Below are positions 10,530 to 23,165 of a stretch of 64,000 bases of DNA, in pieces. Position numbers and translations under genes: made by a program. Source of the stretch: Auanema rhodensis. Lineage: Eukaryota; Nematoda; Chromadorea; Rhabditida; Rhabditidae. How positions within the stretch are numbered: position 1 is the first letter of the stretch; every line of letters starts with the position of its first letter. The stretch lies in NCBI GenBank assembly GCA_964057225.1, contig OZ059897.1, positions 3,286,001 through 3,350,000 on the forward strand, read 5' to 3'. Below the pieces are notes generated by a model. The model saw only the letters and a program-made list of their open reading frames with translations, ran no database searches and had not been told where the DNA came from.

Positions 10530-13500
10530 ATAGTGCATTCGATGCGGATTTTTAAGCTGCGTCGATCTGTGTTATCAGATTTGAGTTAGCTTAAAAATGC
10601 ACCGAGATATCAACTGATATATGTTCACACTTATATCCTCGATTTTCACCCTGAAGAAATGATTTTTTCGTTGAATAACATTGTCCATCGTCTTCGTTTT
10701 GAAAAAAGGAATCTAAAAACATCTACTTTTTGTGAAATTATTTAGAAATTTTTCGGGAAAATTTTTGTCAAAATGTTTTTGGAAGCAATGTTGAGTGTAC
10801 ATGGGAACTCAACATACACTAATGCATTATTTTTCAAACGATCATAACTTATTTTTGTATAGAGCGTTTCTCAATGTAGTATAGTGCATTCGATGCGGAT
10901 TTTTAAGCTGCGTCGATCTGTGTTATCCGATTTGAGTTAGCTTAAAAATGCACCGAGATATCAACTGATATATGTTCACACTTATATCCTCGATTTTCAC
11001 CCTGAAGAAATGATTTTTTCGTTGAATAACATTGTCCATCGTCTTCGTCTTGAAAAAAGGAATCTAAAAACATCTACTTTTTGTGAAATTATTTAGAAAT
11101 TTTTCGGGAAAATTTTTGTCAAAATGTTTTTGGAAGCAATGTTGAGTGTACATGGGAACTCAACATACACTAATGCATTATTTTTCAAACGATCATAACT
11201 AATTTTTGTATAGAGCGTTTCTCAATGTAGTATAGTGCATTCGATGCGGATTTTTAAGCTGCGTTGATCTGTGTTATCAGATTTGAGTTAACTTAAAAAT
11301 GCACCGAGATATCAACTGATATAGGTTCACACTTATATCCTCGATTTTCACCCTGAAGAAGTAGTTTTTTCGTTGAAAAACATTGTCCATCGTCTTCGTA
11401 ATGAAAAAAGGAATCTAAAAACATCTACTTTTTAAGAAATTATATAGAAATTTTTCGGGAAAATTTTTGTCAAAATGTTTTTGGAAGCAATGTTGAGTGT
11501 ACATGGGAACTCAACATACACTAATGCATTATTTTTCAAACGATCATAACTTATTTTTGTATAGAGCGTTTCTCAATGTAGTATAGTGCATTCGATGCGG
11601 ATTTTTAAGCTGCGTCGATCTGTGTTATCCGATTTGAGTTAGCTTAAAAATGCACCGAGATATCAACTGATATATGTTCACACTTATATCCTCGATTTTC
11701 ACCCTGAAGAAATGATTTTTTCGTTGAATAACATTGTCCATCGTCTTCGTCTTGAAAAAAGGAATCTAAAAACATCTACTTTTTGTGAAATTATTTAGAA
11801 ATTTTTCGGGAAAATTTTTGTCAAAATGTTTTTGGAAGCAATGTTGAGTGTACATGGGAACTCAACATACACTAATGCATTATTTTTCAAACGATCATAA
11901 CTAATTTTTGTATAGAGCGTTTCTCAATGTAGTATAGTGCATTCGATGCGGATTTTTAAGCTGCGTTGATCTGTGTTATCAGATTTGAGTTAACTTAAAA
12001 ATGCACCGAGATATCAACTGATATAGGTTCACACTTATATCCTCGATTTTCACCCTGAAGAAGTAGTTTTTTCGTTGAAAAACATTGTCCATCGTCTTCG
12101 TCATGAAAAAAGGAATCTAAAACCATCTACTTTTTAAGAAATTATATAGAAATTTTTCGGGAAAATTTTTGTCAAAATGTTTTTGGAAGCAATGTTGAGT
12201 GTACATGGGAACTCAACATACACTAATGCATTATTTTTCAAACGATCATAACTTATTTTTGTATAGAGCGTTTCTCAATGTAGTATAGTGCATTCGATGC
12301 GGATTTTTAAGCTGCGTCGATCTGTGTTATCAGATTTGAGTTAGCTTAAAAATGCACCGAGATATCAACTGATATATGTTCACACTTATATCCTCGATTT
12401 TCACCCTGAAGAAATAGTTTTTTCGTTGAAAAACATTGTCCATCGTCTTTGCCTTGAAAAAAGGAATCTAAAAACATCTACTTTTTGTGAAATTATTTAG
12501 AAATTTTTCGGGAAAATTTTTGTCAAAATGTTTTTGGAAGCAATGTTGAGTGTACATGGGAACTCAACATACACTAATGCATTATTTTTCAAACGATCAT
12601 AACTTATTTTTGTATAGAGCGTTTCTCAATGTAGTATAGTGCATTCGATGCGGATTTTTAAGCTGCGTCGATCTGTGTTATCCGATTTGAGTTAGCTTAA
12701 AAATGCACCGAGATATCAACTGATATATGTTCACACTTATATCCTCGATTTTCACCCTGAAGAAATGATTTTTTCGTTGAATAACATTGTCCATCGTCTT
12801 CGTCTTGAAAAAAGGAATCTAAAAACATCTACTTTTTGTGAAATTATTTAGAAATTTTTCGGGAAAATTTTTGTCAAAATGTTTTTGGAAGCAATGTTGA
12901 GTGTACATGGGAACTCAACATACACTAATGCATTATTTTTCAAACGATCATAACTAATTTTTGTATAGAGCGTTTCTCAATGTAGTATAGTGCATTCGAT
13001 GCGGATTTTTAAGCTGCGTTGATCTGTGTTATCAGATTTGAGTTAACTTAAAAATGCACCGAGATATCAACTGATATAGGTTCACACTTATATCCTCGAT
13101 TTTCACCCTGAAGAAGTAGTTTTTTCGTTGAAAAACATTGTCCATCGTCTTCGTCATGAAAAAAGGAATCTAAAAACATCTACTTTTTAAGAAATTATAT
13201 AGAAATTTTTCGGGAAAATTTTTGTCAAAATGTTTTTGGAAGCAATGTTGAGTGTACATGGGAACTCAACATACACTAATGCATTATTTTTCAAACGATC
13301 ATAACTTATTTTTGTATAGAGCGTTCTCAATGTAGTATAGTGCATTCGATGCGGATTTTTAAGCTGCGTCGATCTGTGTTATCAGATTTGAGTTAGCTTA
13401 AAAATGCACCGAGATATCAACTGATATATGTTCACACTTATATCCTCGATTTTCACCCTGAAGAAATAGTTTTTTCGTTGAAAAACATTGTCCATCGTCT

Positions 13501-14038
13501 TTGCCTTGAAAAAAGGAATCTAAAAACATCTACTTTTTGTGAAATTATTTAGAAATTTTTCGGGAAAATTTTTGTCAAAATGTTTTTGGAAGCAATGTTG
13601 AGTGTACATGGGAACTCAACATACACTAATGCATTATTTTTCAAACGATCATAACTTATTTTTGTATAGAGCGTTTCTCAATGTAGTATAGTGCATTCGA
13701 TGCGGATTTTTAAGCTGCGTCGATCTGTGTTATCCGATTTGAGTTAGCTTAAAAATGCACCGAGATATCAACTGATATATGTTCACACTTATATCCTCGA
13801 TTTTCACCCTGAAGAAATGATTTTTTCGTTGAATAACATTGTCCATCGTCTTCGTCTTGAAAAAAGGAATCTAAAAACATCTACTTTTTGTGAAATTATT
13901 TAGAAATTTTTCGGGAAAATTTTTGTCAAAATGTTTTTGGAAGCAATGTTGAGTGTACATGGGAACTCAACATACACTAATGCATTATTTTTCAAACGAT
14001 CATAACTAATTTTTGTATAGAGCGTTTCTCAATGTAGT
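10530..14038 (+). repeat. Ten-monomer superunit, copy 2 (3509 bp)
   Basis: Order: B 10530, C 10881, D 11232, C 11583, D 11934, A 12285, C 12636, D 12987 (350 bp), A 13337, C 13688. It carries the same marker set as copy 1: CGTTTTG in B, CGTAATG in the first D, AAACCATC in the second D, and the GCGTTCTC deletion near 13321 in the third D. The offset to copy 1 is 6317 bp, which is 18 monomers minus one base. Confidence 0.88.
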
Positions 14039-17000
14039 ATAGTGCATTCGATGCGGATTTTTAAGCTGCGTTGATCTGTGTTATCAGATTTGAGTTAGCT
14101 TAAAAATGCACCGAGATATCAACTGATATATGTTCACACTTATATCCTCGATTTTCACCCTGAAGAAATGATTTTTTCGTTGAATAACATTGTCCATCGT
14201 CTTCGTTTTGAAAAAAGGAATCTAAAAACATCTACTTTTTGTGAAATTATTTAGAAATTTTTCGGGAAAATTTTTGTCAAAATGTTTTTGGAAGCAATGT
14301 TGAGTGTACATGGGAACTCAACATACACTAATGCATTATTTTTCAAACGATCATAACTTATTTTTGTATAGAGCGTTTCTCAATGTAGTATAGTGCATTC
14401 GATGCGGATTTTTAAGCTGCGTCGATCTGTGTTATCCGATTTGAGTTAGCTTAAAAATGCACCGAGATATCAACTGATATATGTTCACACTTATATCCTC
14501 GATTTTCACCCTGAAGAAATGATTTTTTCGTTGAATAACATTGTCCATCGTCTTCGTCTTGAAAAAAGGAATCTAAAAACATCTACTTTTTGTGAAATTA
14601 TTTAGAAATTTTTCGGGAAAATTTTTGTCAAAATGTTTTTGGAAGCAATGTTGAGTGTACATGGGAACTCAACATACACTAATGCATTATTTTTCAAACG
14701 ATCATAACTAATTTTTGTATAGAGCGTTTCTCAATGTAGTATAGTGCATTCGATGCGGATTTTTAAGCTGCGTTGATCTGTGTTATCAGATTTGAGTTAA
14801 CTTAAAAATGCACCGAGATATCAACTGATATAGGTTCACACTTATATCCTCGATTTTCACCCTGAAGAAGTAGTTTTTTCGTTGAAAAACATTGTCCATC
14901 GTCTTCGTAATGAAAAAAGGAATCTAAAAACATCTACTTTTTAAGAAATTATATAGAAATTTTTCGGGAAAATTTTTGTCAAAATGTTTTTGGAAGCAAT
15001 GTTGAGTGTACATGGGAACTCAACATACACTAATGCATTATTTTTCAAACGATCATAACTTATTTTTGTATAGAGCGTTTCTCAATGTAGTATAGTGCAT
15101 TCGATGCGGATTTTTAAGCTGCGTCGATCTGTGTTATCCGATTTGAGTTAGCTTAAAAATGCACCGAGATATCAACTGATATATGTTCACACTTATATCC
15201 TCGATTTTCACCCTGAAGAAATGATTTTTTCGTTGAATAACATTGTCCATCGTCTTCGTCTTGAAAAAAGGAATCTAAAAACATCTACTTTTTGTGAAAT
15301 TATTTAGAAATTTTTCGGGAAAATTTTTGTCAAAATGTTTTTGGAAGCAATGTTGAGTGTACATGGGAACTCAACATACACTAATGCATTATTTTTCAAA
15401 CGATCATAACTAATTTTTGTATAGAGCGTTTCTCAATGTAGTATAGTGCATTCGATGCGGATTTTTAAGCTGCGTTGATCTGTGTTATCAGATTTGAGTT
15501 AACTTAAAAATGCACCGAGATATCAACTGATATAGGTTCACACTTATATCCTCGATTTTCACCCTGAAGAAGTAGTTTTTTCGTTGAAAAACATTGTCCA
15601 TCGTCTTCGTCATGAAAAAAGGAATCTAAAACCATCTACTTTTTAAGAAATTATATAGAAATTTTTCGGGAAAATTTTTGTCAAAATGTTTTTGGAAGCA
15701 ATGTTGAGTGTACATGGGAACTCAACATACACTAATGCATTATTTTTCAAACGATCATAACTTATTTTTGTATAGAGCGTTTCTCAATGTAGTATAGTGC
15801 ATTCGATGCGGATTTTTAAGCTGCGTCGATCTGTGTTATCAGATTTGAGTTAGCTTAAAAATGCACCGAGATATCAACTGATATATGTTCACACTTATAT
15901 CCTCGATTTTCACCCTGAAGAAATAGTTTTTTCGTTGAAAAACATTGTCCATCGTCTTTGCCTTGAAAAAAGGAATCTAAAAACATCTACTTTTTGTGAA
16001 ATTATTTAGAAATTTTTCGGGAAAATTTTTGTCAAAATGTTTTTGGAAGCAATGTTGAGTGTACATGGGAACTCAACATACACTAATGCATTATTTTTCA
16101 AACGATCATAACTTATTTTTGTATAGAGCGTTTCTCAATGTAGTATAGTGCATTCGATGCGGATTTTTAAGCTGCGTCGATCTGTGTTATCCGATTTGAG
16201 TTAGCTTAAAAATGCACCGAGATATCAACTGATATATGTTCACACTTATATCCTCGATTTTCACCCTGAAGAAATGATTTTTTCGTTGAATAACATTGTC
16301 CATCGTCTTCGTCTTGAAAAAAGGAATCTAAAAACATCTACTTTTTGTGAAATTATTTAGAAATTTTTCGGGAAAATTTTTGTCAAAATGTTTTTGGAAG
16401 CAATGTTGAGTGTACATGGGAACTCAACATACACTAATGCATTATTTTTCAAACGATCATAACTAATTTTTGTATAGAGCGTTTCTCAATGTAGTATAGT
16501 GCATTCGATGCGGATTTTTAAGCTGCGTTGATCTGTGTTATCAGATTTGAGTTAACTTAAAAATGCACCGAGATATCAACTGATATAGGTTCACACTTAT
16601 ATCCTCGATTTTCACCCTGAAGAAGTAGTTTTTTCGTTGAAAAACATTGTCCATCGTCTTCGTCATGAAAAAAGGAATCTAAAAACATCTACTTTTTAAG
16701 AAATTATATAGAAATTTTTCGGGAAAATTTTTGTCAAAATGTTTTTGGAAGCAATGTTGAGTGTACATGGGAACTCAACATACACTAATGCATTATTTTT
16801 CAAACGATCATAACTTATTTTTGTATAGAGCGTTCTCAATGTAGTATAGTGCATTCGATGCGGATTTTTAAGCTGCGTCGATCTGTGTTATCAGATTTGA
16901 GTTAGCTTAAAAATGCACCGAGATATCAACTGATATATGTTCACACTTATATCCTCGATTTTCACCCTGAAGAAATAGTTTTTTCGTTGAAAAACATTGT

Positions 17001-17547
17001 CCATCGTCTTTGCCTTGAAAAAAGGAATCTAAAAACATCTACTTTTTGTGAAATTATTTAGAAATTTTTCGGGAAAATTTTTGTCAAAATGTTTTTGGAA
17101 GCAATGTTGAGTGTACATGGGAACTCAACATACACTAATGCATTATTTTTCAAACGATCATAACTTATTTTTGTATAGAGCGTTTCTCAATGTAGTATAG
17201 TGCATTCGATGCGGATTTTTAAGCTGCGTCGATCTGTGTTATCCGATTTGAGTTAGCTTAAAAATGCACCGAGATATCAACTGATATATGTTCACACTTA
17301 TATCCTCGATTTTCACCCTGAAGAAATGATTTTTTCGTTGAATAACATTGTCCATCGTCTTCGTCTTGAAAAAAGGAATCTAAAAACATCTACTTTTTGT
17401 GAAATTATTTAGAAATTTTTCGGGAAAATTTTTGTCAAAATGTTTTTGGAAGCAATGTTGAGTGTACATGGGAACTCAACATACACTAATGCATTATTTT
17501 TCAAACGATCATAACTAATTTTTGTATAGAGCGTTTCTCAATGTAGT
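14039..17547 (+). repeat. Ten-monomer superunit, copy 3 (3509 bp), hybrid first monomer
   Basis: Order: D/B hybrid 14039, C 14390, D 14741, C 15092, D 15443, A 15794, C 16145, D 16496 (350 bp), A 16846, C 17197. The first monomer begins with T34 of class D, then has G60, T93 and the CGTTTTG marker of class B, so it is a recombinant switching between positions 34 and 60. All later markers match copies 1 and 2, including the GCGTTCTC deletion near 16831. Copies 2 and 3 are directly adjacent, and the hybrid marks their junction. Confidence 0.88.
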
Positions 17548-20500
17548 ATAGTGCATTCGATGCGGATTTTTAAGCTGCGTTGATCTGTGTTATCAGATTT
17601 GAGTTAACTTAAAAATGCACCGAGATATCAACTGATATAGGTTCACACTTATATCCTCGATTTTCACCCTGAAGAAGTAGTTTTTTCGTTGAAAAACATT
17701 GTCCATCGTCTTCGTCATGAAAAAAGGAATCTAAAAACATCTACTTTTTAAGAAATTATATAGAAATTTTTCGGGAAAATTTTTGTCAAAATGTTTTTGG
17801 AAGCAATGTTGAGTGTACATGGGAACTCAACATACACTAATGCATTATTTTTCAAACGATCATAACTTATTTTTGTATAGAGCGTTTCTCAATGTAGTAT
17901 AGTGCATTCGATGCGGATTTTTAAGCTGCGTCGATCTGTGTTATCAGATTTGAGTTAGCTTAAAAATGCACCGAGATATCAACTGATATATGTTCACACT
18001 TATATCCTCGATTTTCACCCTGAAGAAATAGTTTTTTCGTTGAAAAACATTGTCCATCGTCTTTGCCTTGAAAAAAGGAATCTAAAAACATCTACTTTTT
18101 GTGAAATTATTTAGAAATTTTTCGGGAAAATTTTTGTCAAAATGTTTTTGGAAGCAATGTTGAGTGTACATGGGAACTCAACATACACTAATGCATTATT
18201 TTTCAAACGATCATAACTTATTTTTGTATAGAGCGTTTCTCAATGTAGTATAGTGCATTCGATGCGGATTTTTAAGCTGCGTCGATCTGTGTTATCCGAT
18301 TTGAGTTAGCTTAAAAATGCACCGAGATATCAACTGATATATGTTCACACTTATATCCTCGATTTTCACCCTGAAGAAATGATTTTTTTGTTGAATAACA
18401 TTGTCCATCGTCTTCGTCTTGAAAAAAGGAATCTAAAAACATCTACTTTTTGTGAAATTATTTAGAAATTTTTCGGGAAAATTTTTGTCAAAATGTTTTT
18501 GGAAGCAATGTTGAGTGTACATGGGAACTCAACATACACTAATGCATTATTTTTCAAACGATCATAACTAATTTTTGTATAGAGCGTTTCTCAATGTAGT
18601 ATAGTGCATTCGATGCGGATTTTTAAGCTGCGTTGATCTGTGTTATCAGATTTGAGTTAACTTAAAAATGCACCGAGATATCAACTGATATAGGTTCACA
18701 CTTATATCCTCGATTTTCACCCTGAAGAAGTAGTTTTTTCGTTGAAAAACATTGTCCATCGTCTTCGTCATGAAAAAAGGAATCTAAAAACATCTACTTT
18801 TTAAGAAATTATATAGAAATTTTTCGGGAAAATTTTTGTCAAAATGTTTTTGGAAGCAATGTTGAGTGTACATGGGAACTCAACATACACTAATGCATTA
18901 TTTTTCAAACGATCATAACTTATTTTTGTATAGAGCGTTTCTCAATGTAGTATAGTGCATTCGATGCGGATTTTTAAGCTGCGTCGATCTGTGTTATCAG
19001 ATTTGAGTTAGCTTAAAAATGCACCGAGATATCAACTGATATATGTTCACACTTATATCCTCGATTTTCACCCTGAAGAAATAGTTTTTTCGTTGAAAAA
19101 CATTGTCCATCGTCTTTGCCTTGAAAAAAGGAATCTAAAAACATCTACTTTTTGTGAAATTATTTAGAAATTTTTCGGGAAAATTTTTGTCAAAATGTTT
19201 TTGGAAGCAATGTTGAGTGTACATGGGAACTCAACATACACTAATGCATTATTTTTCAAACGATCATAACTTATTTTTGTATAGAGCGTTTCTCAATGTA
19301 GTATAGTGCATTCGATGCGGATTTTTAAGCTGCGTCGATCTGTGTTATCCGATTTGAGTTAGCTTAAAAATGCACCGAGATATCAACTGATATATGTTCA
19401 CACTTATATCCTCGATTTTCACCCTGAAGAAATGATTTTTTTGTTGAATAACATTGTCCATCGTCTTCGTCTTGAAAAAAAGGAATCTAAAAACATCTAC
19501 TTTTTGTGAAATTATTTAGAAATTTTTCGGGAAAATTTTTGTCAAAATGTTTTTGGAAGCAATGTTGAGTGTACATGGGAACTCAACATACACTAATGCA
19601 TTATTTTTCAAACGATCATAACTAGTTTTTGTATAGAGCGTTTCTCAATGTAGTATAGTGCATTCGATGCGGATTTTTAAGCTGCGTTGATCTGTGTTAT
19701 CAGATTTGAGTTAGCTTAAAAATGCACCGAGATATCAACTGATATATGTTCACACTTATATCCTCGATTTTCACCCTGAAGAAATGATTTTTTCGTTGAA
19801 TAACATTGTCCATCGTCTTCGTCTTGAAAAAAGGAATCTAAAAACATCTACTTTTTGTGAAATTATTTAGAAATTTTTCGGGAAAATTTTTGTCAAAATG
19901 TTTTTGGAAGCAATGTTGAGTGTACATGGGAACTCAACATACACTAATGCATTATTTTTCAAACGATCATAACTAATTTTTGTATAGAGCGTTTCTCAAT
20001 GTAGTATAGTGCATTCGATGCGGATTTTTAAGCTGCGTTGATCTGTGTTATCAGATTTGAGTTAACTTAAAAATGCACCGAGATATCAACTGATATAGGT
20101 TCACACTTATATCCTCGATTTTCACCCTGAAGAAGTAGTTTTTTCGTTGAAAAACATTGTCCATCGTCTTCGTCATGAAAAAAGGAATCTAAAAACATCT
20201 ACTTTTTAAGAAATTATATAGAAATTTTTCGGGAAAATTTTTGTCAAAATGTTTTTGGAAGCAATGTTGAGTGTACATGGGAACTCAACATACACTAATG
20301 CATTATTTTTCAAACGATCATAACTTATTTTTGTATAGAGCGTTTCTCAATGTAGTATAGTGCATTCGATGCGGATTTTTAAGCTGCGTCGATCTGTGTT
20401 ATCAGATTTGAGTTAGCTTAAAAATGCACCGAGATATCAACTGATATATGTTCACACTTATATCCTCGATTTTCACCCTGAAGAAATAGTTTTTTCGTTG

Positions 20501-23165
20501 AAAAACATTGTCCATCGTCTTTGCCTTGAAAAAAGGAATCTAAAAACATCTACTTTTTGTGAAATTATTTAGAAATTTTTCGGGAAAATTTTTGTCAAAA
20601 TGTTTTTGGAAGCAATGTTGAGTGTACATGGGAACTCAACATACACTAATGCATTATTTTTCAAACGATCATAACTTATTTTTGTATAGAGCGTTTCTCA
20701 ATGTAGTATAGTGCATTCGATGCGGATTTTTAAGCTGCGTCGATCTGTGTTATCCGATTTGAGTTAGCTTAAAAATGCACCGAGATATCAACTGATATAT
20801 GTTCACACTTATATCCTCGATTTTCACCCTGAAGAAATGATTTTTTTGTTGAATAACATTGTCCATCGTCTTCGTCTTGAAAAAAGGAATCTAAAAACAT
20901 CTACTTTTTGTGAAATTATTTAGAAATTTTTCGGGAAAATTTTTGTCAAAATGTTTTTGGAAGCAATGTTGAGTGTACATGGGAACTCAACATACACTAA
21001 TGCATTATTTTTCAAACGATCATAACTAATTTTTGTATAGAGCGTTTCTCAATGTAGTATAGTGCATTCGATGCGGATTTTTAAGCTGCGTTGATCTGTG
21101 TTATCAGATTTGAGTTAACTTAAAAATGCACCGAGATATCAACTGATATAGGTTCACACTTATATCCTCGATTTTCACCCTGAAGAAGTAGTTTTTTCGT
21201 TGAAAAACATTGTCCATCGTCTTCGTCATGAAAAAAGGAATCTAAAAACATCTACTTTTTAAGAAATTATATAGAAATTTTTCGGGAAAATTTTTGTCAA
21301 AATGTTTTTGGAAGCAATGTTGAGTGTACATGGGAACTCAACATACACTAATGCATTATTTTTCAAACGATCATAACTTATTTTTGTATAGAGCGTTTCT
21401 CAATGTAGTATAGTGCATTCGATGCGGATTTTTAAGCTGCGTCGATCTGTGTTATCAGATTTGAGTTAGCTTAAAAATGCACCGAGATATCAACTGATAT
21501 ATGTTCACACTTATATCCTCGATTTTCACCCTGAAGAAATAGTTTTTTCGTTGAAAAACATTGTCCATCGTCTTTGCCTTGAAAAAAGGAATCTAAAAAC
21601 ATCTACTTTTTGTGAAATTATTTAGAAATTTTTCGGGAAAATTTTTGTCAAAATGTTTTTGGAAGCAATGTTGAGTGTACATGGGAACTCAACATACACT
21701 AATGCATTATTTTTCAAACGATCATAACTTATTTTTGTATAGAGCGTTTCTCAATGTAGTATAGTGCATTCGATGCGGATTTTTAAGCTGCGTCGATCTG
21801 TGTTATCCGATTTGAGTTAGCTTAAAAATGCACCGAGATATCAACTGATATATGTTCACACTTATATCCTCGATTTTCACCCTGAAGAAATGATTTTTTT
21901 GTTGAATAACATTGTCCATCGTCTTCGTCTTGAAAAAAAGGAATCTAAAAACATCTACTTTTTGTGAAATTATTTAGAAATTTTTCGGGAAAATTTTTGT
22001 CAAAATGTTTTTGGAAGCAATGTTGAGTGTACATGGGAACTCAACATACACTAATGCATTATTTTTCAAACGATCATAACTAGTTTTTGTATAGAGCGTT
22101 TCTCAATGTAGTATAGTGCATTCGATGCGGATTTTTAAGCTGCGTTGATCTGTGTTATCAGATTTGAGTTAACTTAAAAATGCACCGAGATATCAACTGA
22201 TATAGGTTCACACTTATATCCTCGATTTTCACCCTGAAGAAGTAGTTTTTTCGTTGAAAAACATTGTCCATCGTCTTCGTCATGAAAAAAGGAATCTAAA
22301 AACATCTACTTTTTAAGAAATTATATGGAAATTTTTCGGGAAAATTTTTGTCAAAATGTTTTTGGAAGCAATGTTGAGTGTACATGGGAACTCAACATAC
22401 ACTAATGCATTATTTTTCAAACGATCATAACTTATTTTTGTATAGAGCGTTTCTCAATGTAGTATAGTGCATTCGATGCGGATTTTTAAGCTGCGTCGAT
22501 CTGTGTTATCAGATTTGAGTTAGCTTAAAAATGCACCGAGATATCAACTGATATATGTTCACACTTATATCCTCGATTTTCACCCTGAAGAAATGATTTT
22601 TTTGTTGAATAACATTGTCCATCGTCTTCGTCTTGAAAAAAGGAATCTAAAAACATCTACTTTTTGTGAAATTATTTAGAAATTTTTCGGGAAAATTTTT
22701 GTCAAAATGTTTTTGGAAGCAATGTTGAGTGTACATGGGAACTCAACATACACTAATGCATTATTTTTCAAACGATCATAACTAGTTTTTGTATAGAGCG
22801 TTTCTCAATGTAGTATAGTGCATTCGATGCGGATTTTTAAGCTGCGTTGATCTGTGTTATCAGATTTGAGTTAACTTAAAAATGCACCGAGATATCAACT
22901 GATATAGGTTCACACTTATATCCTCGATTTTCACCCTGAAGAAGTAGTTTTTTCGTTGAAAAACATTGTCCATCGTCTTCGTCATGAAAAAAGGAATCTA
23001 AAAACATCTACTTTTTAAGAAATTATATAGAAATTTTTCGGGAAAATTTTTGTCAAAATGTTTTTGGAAGCAATGTTGAGTGTACATGGGAACTCAACAT
23101 ACACTAATGCATTATTTTTCAAACGATCATAACTTATTTTTGTATAGAGCGTTTCTCAATGTAGT
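17548..23165 (+). repeat. A-C'-D trimer region, 16 monomers
   Basis: Order: D 17548, A 17899, C' 18250, D 18601, A 18952, C' 19303 (352 bp), D/B hybrid 19655, D 20006, A 20357, C' 20708, D 21059, A 21410, C' 21761 (352 bp), D 22113, B/C' hybrid 22464, D 22815. The main period is three monomers (1053 bp). C' differs from C by a C-to-T change that lengthens the T run at 134-140. C' copies at 19303 and 21761 share an extra A near 19484 and 21932 and an ACTAGTTTTT tail; they are 2458 bp apart. The D at 22113 has a private TATGGAA. Confidence 0.86.
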
